Counted from the stretch's first letter, positions 1-8,830 are shown. The stretch: 64,000 nt of DNA from Pseudonocardia terrae (GCF_021343995.1 NZ_JAJTTE010000029.1:33162-97161), one strand, 5' to 3'. Made by a program: numbers and translations. The notes: a model not told the origin generated them from the sequence alone.

Positions 1-1
1 G

Positions 2-1087
2 ACCTCGATCTTCGAGCCGGTGTCCACCTTCGGCTTCCTCAAGCGCTACGGGCGCGAGTCCGAGCTGGCCAAGCGGCACGACCTGCCGTACCACATCGTG
101 GGGTCCGACCTGGCCGGCGTCGTGCTGAAGACGGGGCCCGGGGTCAACGCGTGGAAGCCCGGTGACCGGGTCGTCGCGCACTGCCTGTCCGTCGAGCTGG
201 AGAGCCCGGACGGGCACGGCGACACGATGATGGACCCGCAGCAGCGGATCTGGGGCTTCGAGACCAACTTCGGCGGGCTCGCACAGCTCGCGCTGGTCAA
301 GTCCAACCAGCTCATGCCCAAGCCCGAGCACCTGACCTGGGAGGAGGCGGCGAGCCCCGGCCTGGTCAACTCCACCGCGTACCGCCAGCTGGTCTCCCGC
401 AACGGCGCCGACATGAAGCAGGGCGACACCGTCCTGATCTGGGGTGCGAGCGGCGGGCTCGGCTCGTACGCCACCCAGTTCGCGCTCAACGGCGGCGCCA
501 CCCCGGTCTGCGTCGTCTCCTCGCCGGAGAAGGCGGAGATCTGCCGGGCCATGGGTGCCGAGCTGGTCATCGACCGCAACGCCGAGGGCTACCGGTTCTG
601 GAAGGACCCGCAGACCCAGGACCCGAAGGAGTGGAAGCGCTTCGGGGCCAGGATCCGCGAGCTCACCGGCGGCGACGACCCGGACATCGTCTTCGAGCAC
701 CCGGGCCGGGAGACCTTCGGCGCGTCGGTCTACGTGGCGCGCAAGGGCGGCACGATCGTGACCTGCGCGTCGACGTCGGGCTACATGCACGAGTACGACA
801 ACCGGTACCTCTGGATGAACCTCAAGCGGATCGTGGGCTCGCACTTCGCGAACTACCGCGAGGCGTGGGAGGCGAACCGGCTGATCGACAAGGGCCTCGT
901 CCACCCGACCGTCTCCAAGGTCTACCCGCTGGCCGACACCGGACAAGCGGCGTACGACGTCCACCAGAACGCCCACCAGGGCAAGGTCGGCGTCCTCGCC
1001 CTCGCCCCCGAGGAGGGCCTCGGCGTGACGAACCCGGAGAAGCGGGCCAAGCACCTCGACGCGATCAACCGCTTCCGCGGCGTCTGA
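2..1087 (+). CDS. ccr: Crotonyl-CoA carboxylase/reductase (5' end outside window)
   Basis: This is the C-terminal 361 residues of an enzyme that is usually about 440-450 residues long, so roughly the first 80 are missing. The family carries out NADPH-dependent reductive carboxylation of crotonyl-CoA to ethylmalonyl-CoA, the signature step of the ethylmalonyl-CoA pathway. It is a medium-chain dehydrogenase/reductase. The visible part opens with TSIFEPVSTFGFLKRYGR, keeps the family-specific stretch around MMDPQQRIWGFETNFGG, and has the Rossmann nucleotide-binding motif WGASGGLGSYA. The reading frame is open from base 2; a GTG at base 20 is internal. A perfect hairpin follows the stop. A 3-hydroxyacyl-CoA dehydrogenase lies 1.8 kb further on and a MeaA-type mutase at 18-20 kb, which fits the same pathway. 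Confidence 0.95.
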   Translation, partial: TSIFEPVSTFGFLKRYGRESELAKRHDLPYHIVGSDLAGVVLKTGPGVNAWKPGDRVVAHCLSVELESPDGHGDTMMDPQQRIWGFETNFGGLAQLALVKSNQLMPKPEHLTWEEAASPGLVNSTAYRQLVSRNGADMKQGDTVLIWGASGGLGSYATQFALNGGATPVCVVSSPEKAEICRAMGAELVIDRNAEGYRFWKDPQTQDPKEWKRFGARIRELTGGDDPDIVFEHPGRETFGASVYVARKGGTIVTCASTSGYMHEYDNRYLWMNLKRIVGSHFANYREAWEANRLIDKGLVHPTVSKVYPLADTGQAAYDVHQNAHQGKVGVLALAPEEGLGVTNPEKRAKHLDAINRFRGV

Positions 1088-1107
1088 TCCGGCCCGTTCG
1101 GCACGAA

Positions 1108-1156
1108 TGGCTCCACAACGCACTCCCGGATCCCGTCCCGGTGCGTTGTGGAGCCA
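1108..1156. terminator. Perfect 16-bp inverted repeat behind ccr
   Basis: TGGCTCCACAACGCAC at 1108-1123 is exactly complementary to GTGCGTTGTGGAGCCA at 1141-1156, with a 17-base loop, 20 bases after the ccr stop. There is no T-run, which is common for actinobacterial hairpin terminators. The arm sequence (GGCTCCA flanked by AACGC) is related to the palindromes near 9.4 kb and 37.8 kb, so this may be a member of a dispersed repeat family acting as a terminator. A half-copy (GGGGAGCCACAGTGCGG) follows near 1192. The rest of 1157-1348 shows no gene. Confidence 0.7.
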
Positions 1157-1348
1157 CACCGCACTCGGAGCCCGGGGTCGGCGTGCCGTTGGGGAGCCAC
1201 AGTGCGGCGGGCGGGCGCACGATCGAGCGTGAGGGGGCCGTACTGCGGATGTCGCAGCGCGGGACGCAGATCGGCCCACGCCCGGACGGGTGACGGAGCC
1301 CACGCAGAGGCGCGCGTGACGCTCTGCGAAACGCGGTAGCCCGGTACG

Positions 1349-2428
1349 GTGACGCTCATGGTCGGTGAACCGGAGAACCCTCGTCCCGACGCCGGTGACC
1401 AGCCCACAGCCGGCTTCCGGGTCGTCCGCCGCGGCTACGACCAGGAGCAGGTCGACGGGCACCTGCACCGGATCGACGCCGACGTCCGGCTGCTCGCCGC
1501 GGACCGGGACGCCGCCGTCACCCAGGTGACCCGGCTGACCCGGGAGCTCGACGAGACCCGCGGCCGGCTGGAGTCGACGCGCCAGCAGGTGCGCCGACTG
1601 TCGGGGCCGCCGGACAGCGTCCAGGGCCTGAGCGAGCGGATGCGTTCGATGCTCCGGCTGGCCGAGGACGAGGTCGCCGAGACGCGCACGCAGACCGACG
1701 CCGAGGTGACCCGGCTGCGCGCCGAGTGCGACCAGGAGCTGGCCGAGCGCCGGACGGACGCGGAGCGCCGCCGCGAGGCGCTGCTCGCCGACGCCCGGAA
1801 CGAGGCGGAGCGGATCGTCGCCGAGGCGAAGGCCCTGCAGGCGCAGGCCGCGCAGGACAAGCTCGCGAACGACGAGGCGATCGCGAAGCGCCGTGCCGAG
1901 TCCGACGCGGCGATCACCGCCGCGACCGCGGCGGCCGCCGCCGAGCGCGACCAGGTCCAGGAGGACTTCCGGATCGCGATGGACCAGCGGCGCACCGAGA
2001 CCCTCGAGGCGCTACGGGCCGAGCGCACGGCGACCGAGCAGGAGACCGCCCGGCTGCGCGCCGAGGCGGACGAGTACGCCCGCACCACCCGCAGCACCGC
2101 CGACGAGCAGGCCGCACGGATCGTCGCCGACGCCCGCGCCGAGGCCGACCGGCTCGTCCGCGAGGCCGAGCGCCGGGTCGCCGAGCTCACGGACCTGCGC
2201 GGCCGGGTCGCCGAGCAGCTCGCGCACGCCCGCGCCGCACTCGTCGCGGACCTGGCGGCCCTGGGCCCGCTCGCCGACGAGAGCGGGACGGACGGCCGGC
2301 ACACGGACGGCCGGCACACGGACGGCGGGCACACGGACGGGGCGCCGTCGGACGGGGCCGCCGTGCCCGCGCAGGCGAGCGAGCAGTCCCGCCGCCCGCG
2401 CCCCCACCCGGCCGCGGCGCGCGCCTGA
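1349..2428 (+). CDS. DivIVA-domain coiled-coil protein
   Basis: A 359-residue cytoplasmic protein. Residues about 20-50 (GFRVVRRGYDQEQVDGHL and following) match the N-terminal DivIVA/Wag31 signature, which binds curved membrane at poles and septa. Residues 50-310 are an almost uninterrupted, highly charged coiled coil rich in A, E, R and D. The C-terminus is a hydrophilic tail with three tandem five-residue units (DGRHT, DGRHT, DGGHT). It stands alone between ccr and a convergent small gene, so it is not the dcw-cluster divIVA; a scaffold role in polar growth or envelope organisation is inferred. The start is uncertain: GTG at 1349 is used here, ATG at 1358 is possible and neither has a clear ribosome-binding site. 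Confidence 0.75.
   Translation: MTLMVGEPENPRPDAGDQPTAGFRVVRRGYDQEQVDGHLHRIDADVRLLAADRDAAVTQVTRLTRELDETRGRLESTRQQVRRLSGPPDSVQGLSERMRSMLRLAEDEVAETRTQTDAEVTRLRAECDQELAERRTDAERRREALLADARNEAERIVAEAKALQAQAAQDKLANDEAIAKRRAESDAAITAATAAAAAERDQVQEDFRIAMDQRRTETLEALRAERTATEQETARLRAEADEYARTTRSTADEQAARIVADARAEADRLVREAERRVAELTDLRGRVAEQLAHARAALVADLAALGPLADESGTDGRHTDGRHTDGGHTDGAPSDGAAVPAQASEQSRRPRPHPAAARA
2291..2335 (+). repeat. 15-bp tandem repeat inside the DivIVA-like gene
   Basis: Three adjacent copies of GACGGCCGGCACACG (the third with one change) encode DGRHT-DGRHT-DGGHT. The unit is a multiple of three, so copy-number changes would keep the frame and only alter the length of the hydrophilic tail. Confidence 0.85.
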
Positions 2429-2514
2429 CCCGCACGCATTCGACGTACCGCACACGCGCGAGAGCGTCTGTGCGGCGCGTCGATGCCGTGTGCGAGGCGG
2501 AGGAAGCGTGCCCG

Positions 2515-2829
2515 TCAGCGGGGGCGGCGCACGCCCGGGCGCCGGCGGCCGCGCGCGTTCCAGCACGGCAGATGCCAGTGGCGGCGATCCTCGACGCCGC
2601 CCCACTCCCCCGTCGGCCAGGTCACCACGTGCCCGACGCCGGCGGGAATGAGCTGGTCGCAGCCCGGGCAGCGGTAGTCCTTCACCGACGACCCGCCGGG
2701 GACGTGCCGGACGGCCCACTCGCCGTCGGGCCCCGACTCCGCGCGGGTGACGATCCCCGACGACAGGGGTGCGGACACGGGACGACCCCGCCCCCGTTCC
2801 GAGGGGCGGGGCCGTCGACCGCGTGCCAT
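2515..2829 (-). CDS. Small conserved actinobacterial protein with a CPGC motif
   Basis: A 104-residue protein starting at ATG 2829. Residues about 28-90 carry the pattern of a family widespread in actinobacteria and often annotated loosely as an ATP/GTP-binding protein: ESGPDGEWAVR, then YRCPGCDQ, then VEDRRHWHLPCW. Cys54/Cys57 together with His84, His86 and Cys89 could form a small zinc site. The N- and C-termini are Arg-rich. It lies 59 bases downstream of the 3-hydroxyacyl-CoA dehydrogenase on the same strand and could be co-transcribed. The function is unknown; I do not see a P-loop. The frame continues open far upstream, but that part is a shadow of the dehydrogenase gene. Confidence 0.75.
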   Translation of the reverse strand: MARGRRPRPSERGRGRPVSAPLSSGIVTRAESGPDGEWAVRHVPGGSSVKDYRCPGCDQLIPAGVGHVVTWPTGEWGGVEDRRHWHLPCWNARGRRRPGVRRPR

Positions 2830-2888
2830 GTGTCCGACCGTAACCGCCCCGGCACCGTCGCGTGCGCGGCGCCGGGCGGGGTCACAGC

Positions 2889-4673
2889 TCAGCGTGCGGT
2901 GTAGTCCCGGAAGCCCTGCCCGGTCTTGCGGCCGAGCCGGCCGGCCGTGACCAGGTGCTCGAGCAGCGGGGCGGGGGCGAAGCCGGACTGGCGGAACTCG
3001 GAGAACAGCGACTTCTCGATGGCGAGCGACACGTCCAGGCCGACCACGTCGAGCAGCTCGAACGGCCCCATCGGCAGCGCACAGCCCGTCTTCATGGCCG
3101 CGTCGATGTCGTCCGCCGTGGCGTAGTGCGCCTCCAGCATCTTCACCGCGTCGTTCAGGTACGGGAACAGCAGCGCGTTGACGATGAACCCGGCCCGGTC
3201 CCCGCAGGACACCGGCACCTTCGTGAGCTTCTGGCAGAGCGCCAGCGCGGTGGCCGCCACCTCCGGCGCGGTGCTGATCGTGGACACCACCTCGACCAGC
3301 TTCATCACCGGCGCCGGGTTGAAGAAGTGCAGCCCGATCACGTCGGCGGGGCGCTGGGTCGCCGCGGCGCACTCCACCACCGGCAGCGACGACGTCGTGG
3401 TCGCCAGGATCGCGCCCGGCTTGCAGATCTCGTCGAGCGCGCCGAACACGGCCCGCTTGACCTCGAGCTCCTCGGCGATGGCCTCGACGACGAGGTCGAC
3501 GTCGGCGAAGTCCTCCAGCGAGGTGGTGCCGGTGATCCGGCCGAGCGTGGCGTCCCGCTCCTCCTCGGTGAGCCTGCCGCGCACCACGGCCTTGTCCAGC
3601 GCCTTGCGGATGCCGCCGATCGACGCCTCGACCTTCGAGTCGCTGCGCCCCCGGACCACCACGTCGAACCCGGCCTGCGCGAACACCTGGACGATGCCGC
3701 TGGCCATGGTGCCCGTGCCGACCACGCCGACCCGCTGGACCTCGCGCGTCGGGACGTCCTCGGGGACGACGGAGCCCGGGGTCAGCGCGTCGGGCACGAT
3801 CTTGCTGCTGTGCGGCTTCTCGTAGGTGTAGAAGCCGCGGCCGCTCTTCCGGCCCAGCAGGCCCGCGGTGATCATCTGCTTGAAGACCGGCGCCGGGGCG
3901 TGCATGAGGTTGCGCGACTGCGCGTACATCGTCTCGAGGATCTCGTACGCGGTGTCGAGGCCGATGAGGTCGAGCAGCGCGAGCGGGCCCATCGGGTAGC
4001 CGCAGCCGTAGCGCATGGCGGCGTCGAGGTCCTCGCGGCTCGCGTAGCGCGACTCGTACATCCGCGCGGCATGGTTGAGGTAGCCGAAGAGCAGCGCGTT
4101 GGCGATGAACCCGGCGCGGTCGCCGATCACGACCGGCACCTTGTCCAGCGTGGCGGCGAAGGCCTGGAGGTCCTCGACCACGTCCGGCTCGGTGACGACC
4201 GTGCGCACCAGCTCGACCAGCTTCTGCACCGGCGCCGGGTTGAAGAAGTGCATCCCGACGACCTTGCCCGGGCGGGCGGTGCGCACGGACAGCTCGGTGA
4301 CCGACAGCGACGACGTGTTCGACGCCAGGATCGTCTCCGGGCCGACGTGCTTGTCCACCTCGGCGAACACCGACGCCTTGAGCTGCAGCGACTCCGGGAC
4401 CGCCTCGACGACGAGGTCGCACGGGGCCAGGTCGGCCAGCGACGTGGTCGTGGTGATCCGGCCGAGCAGCTCGCCCGCCTGCTCCTCGGTGAGCTTGCCG
4501 CGCTCGATCGCCCGCTTCGTCGAGGTCTCCAGGTGCGCCTTCCCGCGCTCGACGGCGGCCGCGTCCACCTCGGCGGCGATCACGTCCAGGCCGTTGCGGG
4601 CGAACACCTCCACGATGCCCGCACCCATCGTGCCCAGGCCGACCACACCGACCGTCCGGAACTCGCGTGCCAC
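2889..4673 (-). CDS. 3-hydroxyacyl(butyryl)-CoA dehydrogenase, tandem double-domain form
   Basis: A 594-residue protein made of two complete 3-hydroxyacyl-CoA dehydrogenase units in one chain. Each has an NAD-binding glycine motif (GLGTMGAG near residue 12, GTGTMASG near residue 319), the active-site stretch HFFNPAP followed by a conserved Glu, and the GDRAGFI.N motif with the catalytic Asn. In the second unit the usual SNTSS reads TTTSS, so the two sites may differ in activity or substrate. Ordinary bacterial enzymes are about 285-300 residues. The family interconverts (S)-3-hydroxyacyl-CoA and 3-oxoacyl-CoA; next to ccr a role on acetoacetyl-/3-hydroxybutyryl-CoA is likely but inferred. The ATG at 4673 gives a compact N-terminus directly before the Rossmann motif. 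Confidence 0.9.
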   Translation of the reverse strand: MAREFRTVGVVGLGTMGAGIVEVFARNGLDVIAAEVDAAAVERGKAHLETSTKRAIERGKLTEEQAGELLGRITTTTSLADLAPCDLVVEAVPESLQLKASVFAEVDKHVGPETILASNTSSLSVTELSVRTARPGKVVGMHFFNPAPVQKLVELVRTVVTEPDVVEDLQAFAATLDKVPVVIGDRAGFIANALLFGYLNHAARMYESRYASREDLDAAMRYGCGYPMGPLALLDLIGLDTAYEILETMYAQSRNLMHAPAPVFKQMITAGLLGRKSGRGFYTYEKPHSSKIVPDALTPGSVVPEDVPTREVQRVGVVGTGTMASGIVQVFAQAGFDVVVRGRSDSKVEASIGGIRKALDKAVVRGRLTEEERDATLGRITGTTSLEDFADVDLVVEAIAEELEVKRAVFGALDEICKPGAILATTTSSLPVVECAAATQRPADVIGLHFFNPAPVMKLVEVVSTISTAPEVAATALALCQKLTKVPVSCGDRAGFIVNALLFPYLNDAVKMLEAHYATADDIDAAMKTGCALPMGPFELLDVVGLDVSLAIEKSLFSEFRQSGFAPAPLLEHLVTAGRLGRKTGQGFRDYTAR

Positions 4674-4782
4674 GCCGTTACCTCCCGCTGCCTCGAGGGT
4701 CTCTACCGAGCGGTAATCCTCTCATCCCCCGTTGTTTGGTAACCCACGCATGAGGCCGGGAACACCCCTCCGGACGGAGGGT

Positions 4783-6276
4783 CTACCGGCCGTGACGTGC
4801 CCGGACGAGCCCCATCAGGGTGCCCATGTGCGTGGCGGTGCGGGTGAAGCTGGTGACCGGGACGGGCAGCGCGAACCGCTGCCGGGCCACCGCCTGGGGG
4901 CGGGTGAACTCACGCAGGCCGTCCTCGCCGTGGATGCGTCCGAAGCCCGAGTCGCCGACCCCGCCGAACGGCAGCGACGGGATGCCCGCGAAGGCGATCA
5001 CACCGTTGACGCTCACCATGCCGCAGCGCAGGCTCTCGGCGATCCGCTCGCCCTCCTTCGCCGAGCCGGTGAACACGCTGGCGCCCAGGCCGTAGCCGGT
5101 GCCGTTGGCCCGCCGGACCGCCTCGGCGACGTCCGGAACCCGGTTGACGACGACCAGCGGGCCGAAGGTCTCCTCGGTGACGGCGGAGGAGTCCTCCGGC
5201 ACGTCGACGATCACGACCGGCTCCACGAACGGCGGCCGCACCGAGTCCTCGCCACCGACGACCGCCCGGCCGCCCTTCTCCAGCGCGTCGCGCACGTGCC
5301 GGCGGACGACCTCGGTCTGCGACGCCATCGTCATCGGGCCGAACTGGGTGCCCGCCCGCAGCGCCCGTGCCTTGGCCACGAGCGCCGCCGTGAACTCCTC
5401 GGCGACGGACTCGACGACGTACACCCGCTCGACACCGACGCACGTCTGGCCGGCGTTGGACATCCCGCCCCACACCGCGGCGTCGGCGGCGGCCTCGACG
5501 TCGGCGCCCGCGTCGACGATCAGCGCGTCCTTGCCACCGCACTCGATGAGGACCGGGGTGAGGGTCTCGGCGCAGGAGGCCATGACCCGCTTGCCGGTGG
5601 CCGTCGAGCCGGTGAAGGCGATCTTGCCGACGCCCGGGGCGCGGCAGAGCGCCGCGCCCGTCTCGCCGAACCCGGTCACCACCTCCAGCAGCACCGTCTC
5701 CGGCACGGCGTCGGCGAGGGTGCGGGCGAGGATCGCGCCGACGCCCGGGGTGAGCTCGCTCGGCTTGAACACGACGGCGTTGCCCGCGGCCAGCGCGTAG
5801 GCGATCGAGCCCATCGGGGTGAACACCGGGTAGTTCCACGGCCCGATCACGCCCACGACCCCGATCGGCGGGTAGCCCAGCGTGGCGGACTGGTTGGCGC
5901 CCAGCATGCCCGGCGACACCTTCCGCCGGCCAAGCGTCTTCTTCGCGTGCTTGGCTGCCCAGTCGACGTGGTCCACGGCGAGCACGAGCTCGAGCCGGGC
6001 GTCGTCGAGGGGCTTGCCGGTCTCGGCGGCGACCACGCCCGCGACCTCGTCCAGCCGCGCGACCAGCGCCTTCTTCCAGGCCAGCAGGCGCTCGCGGCGG
6101 CCGCTGAAGCCGAGCCCCCGCCACCACCGCGCGGCCTCCTCGGCCCGGGCGACCGCGGCGAGCACGTCGGCCTCGCCGTGGACCGGGTGGGTGCCGACGA
6201 CCTCGCCGGTCCGCGGGTCGAGCGAGTCGAAGGTGTCGGTGCTGGTGCTGGCCGGAGCCTCGGTGCTGGCGGTCAC
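4783..6276 (-). CDS. NAD(P)-dependent aldehyde dehydrogenase (succinate-semialdehyde type)
   Basis: A 497-residue aldehyde dehydrogenase superfamily enzyme oxidising an aldehyde to the acid. Visible motifs are GPWNYPVFTP (cofactor site), FTGSTATGKRV (Rossmann), IECGGKDA (general-base Glu) and NAGQTCVGVERV (catalytic Cys). The C-terminus ends in a hydrophobic/basic tail, as in a group annotated as succinate-semialdehyde dehydrogenase-like. The substrate cannot be told from sequence. I prefer the GTG start at 6276; the frame stays open to 6426, but that extension is Pro/Ala/Arg-rich and would run into the promoter of the divergent TetR gene. The divergent TetR regulator is the obvious candidate to control it. 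Confidence 0.88.
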   Translation of the reverse strand: MTASTEAPASTSTDTFDSLDPRTGEVVGTHPVHGEADVLAAVARAEEAARWWRGLGFSGRRERLLAWKKALVARLDEVAGVVAAETGKPLDDARLELVLAVDHVDWAAKHAKKTLGRRKVSPGMLGANQSATLGYPPIGVVGVIGPWNYPVFTPMGSIAYALAAGNAVVFKPSELTPGVGAILARTLADAVPETVLLEVVTGFGETGAALCRAPGVGKIAFTGSTATGKRVMASCAETLTPVLIECGGKDALIVDAGADVEAAADAAVWGGMSNAGQTCVGVERVYVVESVAEEFTAALVAKARALRAGTQFGPMTMASQTEVVRRHVRDALEKGGRAVVGGEDSVRPPFVEPVVIVDVPEDSSAVTEETFGPLVVVNRVPDVAEAVRRANGTGYGLGASVFTGSAKEGERIAESLRCGMVSVNGVIAFAGIPSLPFGGVGDSGFGRIHGEDGLREFTRPQAVARQRFALPVPVTSFTRTATHMGTLMGLVRARHGR

Positions 6277-6463
6277 GTCGGTCAGGGTAGGGCGGGCGCG
6301 AGGGGCCGCGTGTGCCTCCGGCGACCCGGGCGGACCATCGCCGACGGCCGGGTCCGGGACGGGACGCGGCGCTGCGCGGACCCCTCCTCCGCACAGGGCC
6401 GCGCCCTCGGTCCGCGCTCGGGACACGGGTCCCGGTGAACCCGCGCGGAGGGGAAACCTATAA

Positions 6464-6488
6464 CGCGTTCCAGGTACTCCACAACGCG
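6464..6488. promoter_or_regulatory. Candidate operator CGCGTT-N13-AACGCG
   Basis: In the divergent space between the aldehyde dehydrogenase and the TetR gene, CGCGTT (6464-6469) and AACGCG (6483-6488) form a 25-bp dyad starting 49 bases before the TetR ATG. TAACCT at 6501-6506 could be a -10 box of a nearly leaderless TetR transcript. The segment CTCCACAACGC is shared with the hairpin behind ccr, so a dispersed repeat is the alternative explanation. Confidence 0.4.
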
Positions 6489-6512
6489 AATGCGCTGGGC
6501 TAACCTCCGGCG

Positions 6513-7169
6513 ATGACCGAGAGGCGGCCCGGGCGGCGCGAGGAGCGCAACGCGGAGACGCGCCGGGCCATCCTGCGCGCCGCCGAGGAGCTGTTCTCGG
6601 CCCAGGGCTGGCAGGGCACCCGGATCACCGAGGTCGCCGCGCGGGCCGGCGTCGCCACCGCCACCTGCTACAACCACTTCGGCAGCAAGCACGCCCTGAT
6701 CGGGCACCTCTTCGCGCCGCGCATCGCCGAGGCCGTCGCGCGGGTGAAGGACCGGATCGTCGCCGGCGCGCAGGCGCACGAGATCGTCCGGGTCGCCGTC
6801 GGCGAGATGGTCCTGATGTTGACGGCCCGGCGTACGCTCACGTTCGCCCTGTTCGCGGCGCTGCAGGAGGACGCGATCCGCAGCGACGGGCCGCCCCACG
6901 GTCCGGATGACGTCCGCGTGATCGCACAGATCCCGCTGATCCTGGAGACGGCGCTGCGGCACGCCTCCGACGTGCTCGGGCTGGACCTCGACGCCGACCG
7001 GACCGCCCGCTACCACACCAACGCCCTGCTCCTGCAGGTCCTGACCCGGCCGGACTCGACCGCGGGCGACCTCCGCGACTTCACGCTGCTCCAGCTGCGT
7101 GGGGCGCTGGTCCCGCCCTACGAGGAGACCTCAGAAGAGGCGGAGGTCCTTCGGGTCGAGGCCCCGTAG
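6513..7169 (+). CDS. TetR-family transcriptional regulator
   Basis: A 218-residue one-component repressor-type protein. Residues about 15-65 form the TetR helix-turn-helix: RRAILRAAEELFSAQGWQG, ITEVAARAGVATATCYNHF, then GSKHALI. The C-terminal 150 residues are the variable, mostly helical ligand-binding/dimerisation domain. It is divergent from the aldehyde dehydrogenase gene, an arrangement in which the regulator usually controls its neighbour and itself. Its last 39 bases overlap the 3' end of the convergent nucS. The ligand is unknown. Confidence 0.92.
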   Translation: MTERRPGRREERNAETRRAILRAAEELFSAQGWQGTRITEVAARAGVATATCYNHFGSKHALIGHLFAPRIAEAVARVKDRIVAGAQAHEIVRVAVGEMVLMLTARRTLTFALFAALQEDAIRSDGPPHGPDDVRVIAQIPLILETALRHASDVLGLDLDADRTARYHTNALLLQVLTRPDSTAGDLRDFTLLQLRGALVPPYEETSEEAEVLRVEAP

Positions 7170-7790
7170 CGCGTCGTAGTCCACGGTCACGCAGCGGATG
7201 CCGCGGTCCTCGGCGAGGGTGCGCGCCTGCGGCTTGATCTGCTGTGCCGCGAACACCCCGGCCACCGGCCCGAGCAGCGGGTCGCGGTTCATCAGCTCCA
7301 GGTAGCGGGTCAGCTGCTCGACGCCGTCGATCTCCCCGCGCCGCTTGACCTCCACCGCCACGTGCCCGCCCGCGGTGTCGCGGCAGAGCAGGTCGACCGG
7401 GCCGATCGCCGTCATGTACTCGCGGCGGACCAGCGTCCAGCCCTCGCCGAAGGTCTCCGGGTGCGCCGCCAGCAGCTCCTGCAGGTGCGCCTCGACGCCG
7501 TCCTTCACCAGGCCAGGGTCCACGCCCAGCTCGTGCGAAGAGTCGTGGAGCACCTCGTCGATGGTGATGACCAGCGACTCGTCGGCCTTGTTGCGGACCG
7601 TCCAGACACCCGGTTCCTCGCTGAGCCAGCACGGCGGGCTCATCCAGTTGAGCGGCTTGTAGGCGCGGTCGTCGGCGTGCACGCTGACCGATCCGTCGGC
7701 CTTGACCAGCAGCAGCCGCGGGGCCATCGGCAGGTGTGCGGTGAGCCGGCCGACGTAGTCCACCTGGCAGCGGGCGATGACGAGGCGCAC
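7131..7790 (-). CDS. nucS: Endonuclease NucS (EndoMS), non-canonical mismatch repair
   Basis: A 219-residue protein, the normal length for actinobacterial NucS. The family cuts both strands around mismatched bases and replaces MutS/MutL in most actinobacteria. The N-terminal domain (MRLVIARCQVDYVGRLTAHL) is the dimerisation/DNA-binding half. The C-terminal RecB-like nuclease domain shows GPVDLLCRD and the AVEVKRRGEI segment with the catalytic Glu-x-Lys. The last residues KDLRLF form the C-terminal motif known to bind the sliding clamp. The gene overlaps the 3' end of the TetR gene by 39 bases tail to tail, and a WYL regulator gene ends 6 bases upstream of its start. Confidence 0.95.
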   Translation of the reverse strand: MRLVIARCQVDYVGRLTAHLPMAPRLLLVKADGSVSVHADDRAYKPLNWMSPPCWLSEEPGVWTVRNKADESLVITIDEVLHDSSHELGVDPGLVKDGVEAHLQELLAAHPETFGEGWTLVRREYMTAIGPVDLLCRDTAGGHVAVEVKRRGEIDGVEQLTRYLELMNRDPLLGPVAGVFAAQQIKPQARTLAEDRGIRCVTVDYDALRGLDPKDLRLF

Positions 7791-7796
7791 GGGCCG

Positions 7797-8798
7797 TCAC
7801 CCTAGAGGTGCGTTGCGCTCGGCCAGCGCCCGCCCGTGCTCGGCGAGTCGCGCCCGCAGCTCCGGCGGCTCCAGCGCCTCCACCTCCCCGCCCAGCGCGA
7901 CGAGCTGCCCGGCGGCGACCTGCAGCGACTCGACGTCGAGCAGCACCTCACGCCAGCCGTCGTCGTCGGGCTCGCCGGCGGCGGCGACGGCGGCGTGCGC
8001 GGCGTCCGGATCGGTGACGTGCGGCAGCCCTCGCAACCCGGCCGGCGAGACCCGGATCCGCACCTTCTCCCGCAGCATCGCCGCGGCGAACCGGGCGGCC
8101 GACTCCGCCCACCACGCCGGCAGGTCGAAGTCCTCCGGCCGTGCGAAGGTCGCGTCGAGCGGCACGGCCTCGGCGATCCGGGCGGCCCGGTAGGTGCGGA
8201 CGTCGCCGTCGACCCCGGCCACGAGGTACCAGACGCCGGCCTTGAGCACGAGCCCGAGCGGCTCGACCTCGCGGTGCACGGAGGCGGAGCTTGCGGAGCC
8301 GACCCTCGATCCTGCGTGCGGTCCGTAGGCGATCCGGACCCGGCGCTGCTCCCACAGCGCCTCGGCGAGCACGGCGAGGTGGGTGACCTCGGCGGGGTTC
8401 TGGAACCAGCCCGGGGCGTCGAGGTGCACCCGTTCGGCGACGACGCGAGCGTGGGCGCGCAGCTCCTCCGGCAGCGTCGCGAGGATCTTCGCCTGGGCCC
8501 CGGCCAGCGCGGTGCCGAGGCCGAGCTCGGCGAGCAGCTGCGGCGCGCCCAGGGTGAGCATGGCCGCGGCCTCGCGGGAGGTCAGCCCGTCGAGCCGGGT
8601 CCGCCAGCCGTCGACGAGCCGGATCCCGCCGCCCGGCCCGGGCTCGGTCCAGATCGGCACGCCCACCTCGCTCAGCGAGGCGACGTCCCGGTAGATCGTC
8701 CGTTCGGACACCTCGAGCTCCGCGGCCAGCTCGGCCGCCGTGGCCGCGCGGCGCCGCTGCAGCACGAAGAGCAGGGCCATCAGCCGGGACGCGCGCAC
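7797..8798 (-). CDS. WYL-domain HTH transcriptional regulator
   Basis: A 333-residue DNA-binding regulator. Residues 1-60 are a DeoR/HTH_11-type winged helix (LMALLFVLQRRRAATAAELA, then EVSERTIYRDVASLSE). The middle and C-terminal parts correspond to a WYL sensor domain (VEPLGLVLKAGVWYLVAGVD) followed by a WCX-like end. WYL proteins sense nucleic-acid or nucleotide-like ligands and are often linked to DNA damage; the target here is unknown. The gene is divergent from the NUDIX hydrolase with only 32 bases between the starts, so a shared, autoregulated promoter is likely. Confidence 0.9.
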   Translation of the reverse strand: MRASRLMALLFVLQRRRAATAAELAAELEVSERTIYRDVASLSEVGVPIWTEPGPGGGIRLVDGWRTRLDGLTSREAAAMLTLGAPQLLAELGLGTALAGAQAKILATLPEELRAHARVVAERVHLDAPGWFQNPAEVTHLAVLAEALWEQRRVRIAYGPHAGSRVGSASSASVHREVEPLGLVLKAGVWYLVAGVDGDVRTYRAARIAEAVPLDATFARPEDFDLPAWWAESAARFAAAMLREKVRIRVSPAGLRGLPHVTDPDAAHAAVAAAGEPDDDGWREVLLDVESLQVAAGQLVALGGEVEALEPPELRARLAEHGRALAERNAPLG

Positions 8799-8830
8799 GG
8801 CTCGATCGTCGCAGGTGGGAGGCTGACCGT

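Noticed and set aside
2862..4742. A 626-codon plus-strand frame opposite the 3-hydroxyacyl-CoA dehydrogenase
   Set aside because: Shadow frame; the minus strand has both intact dehydrogenase domains.
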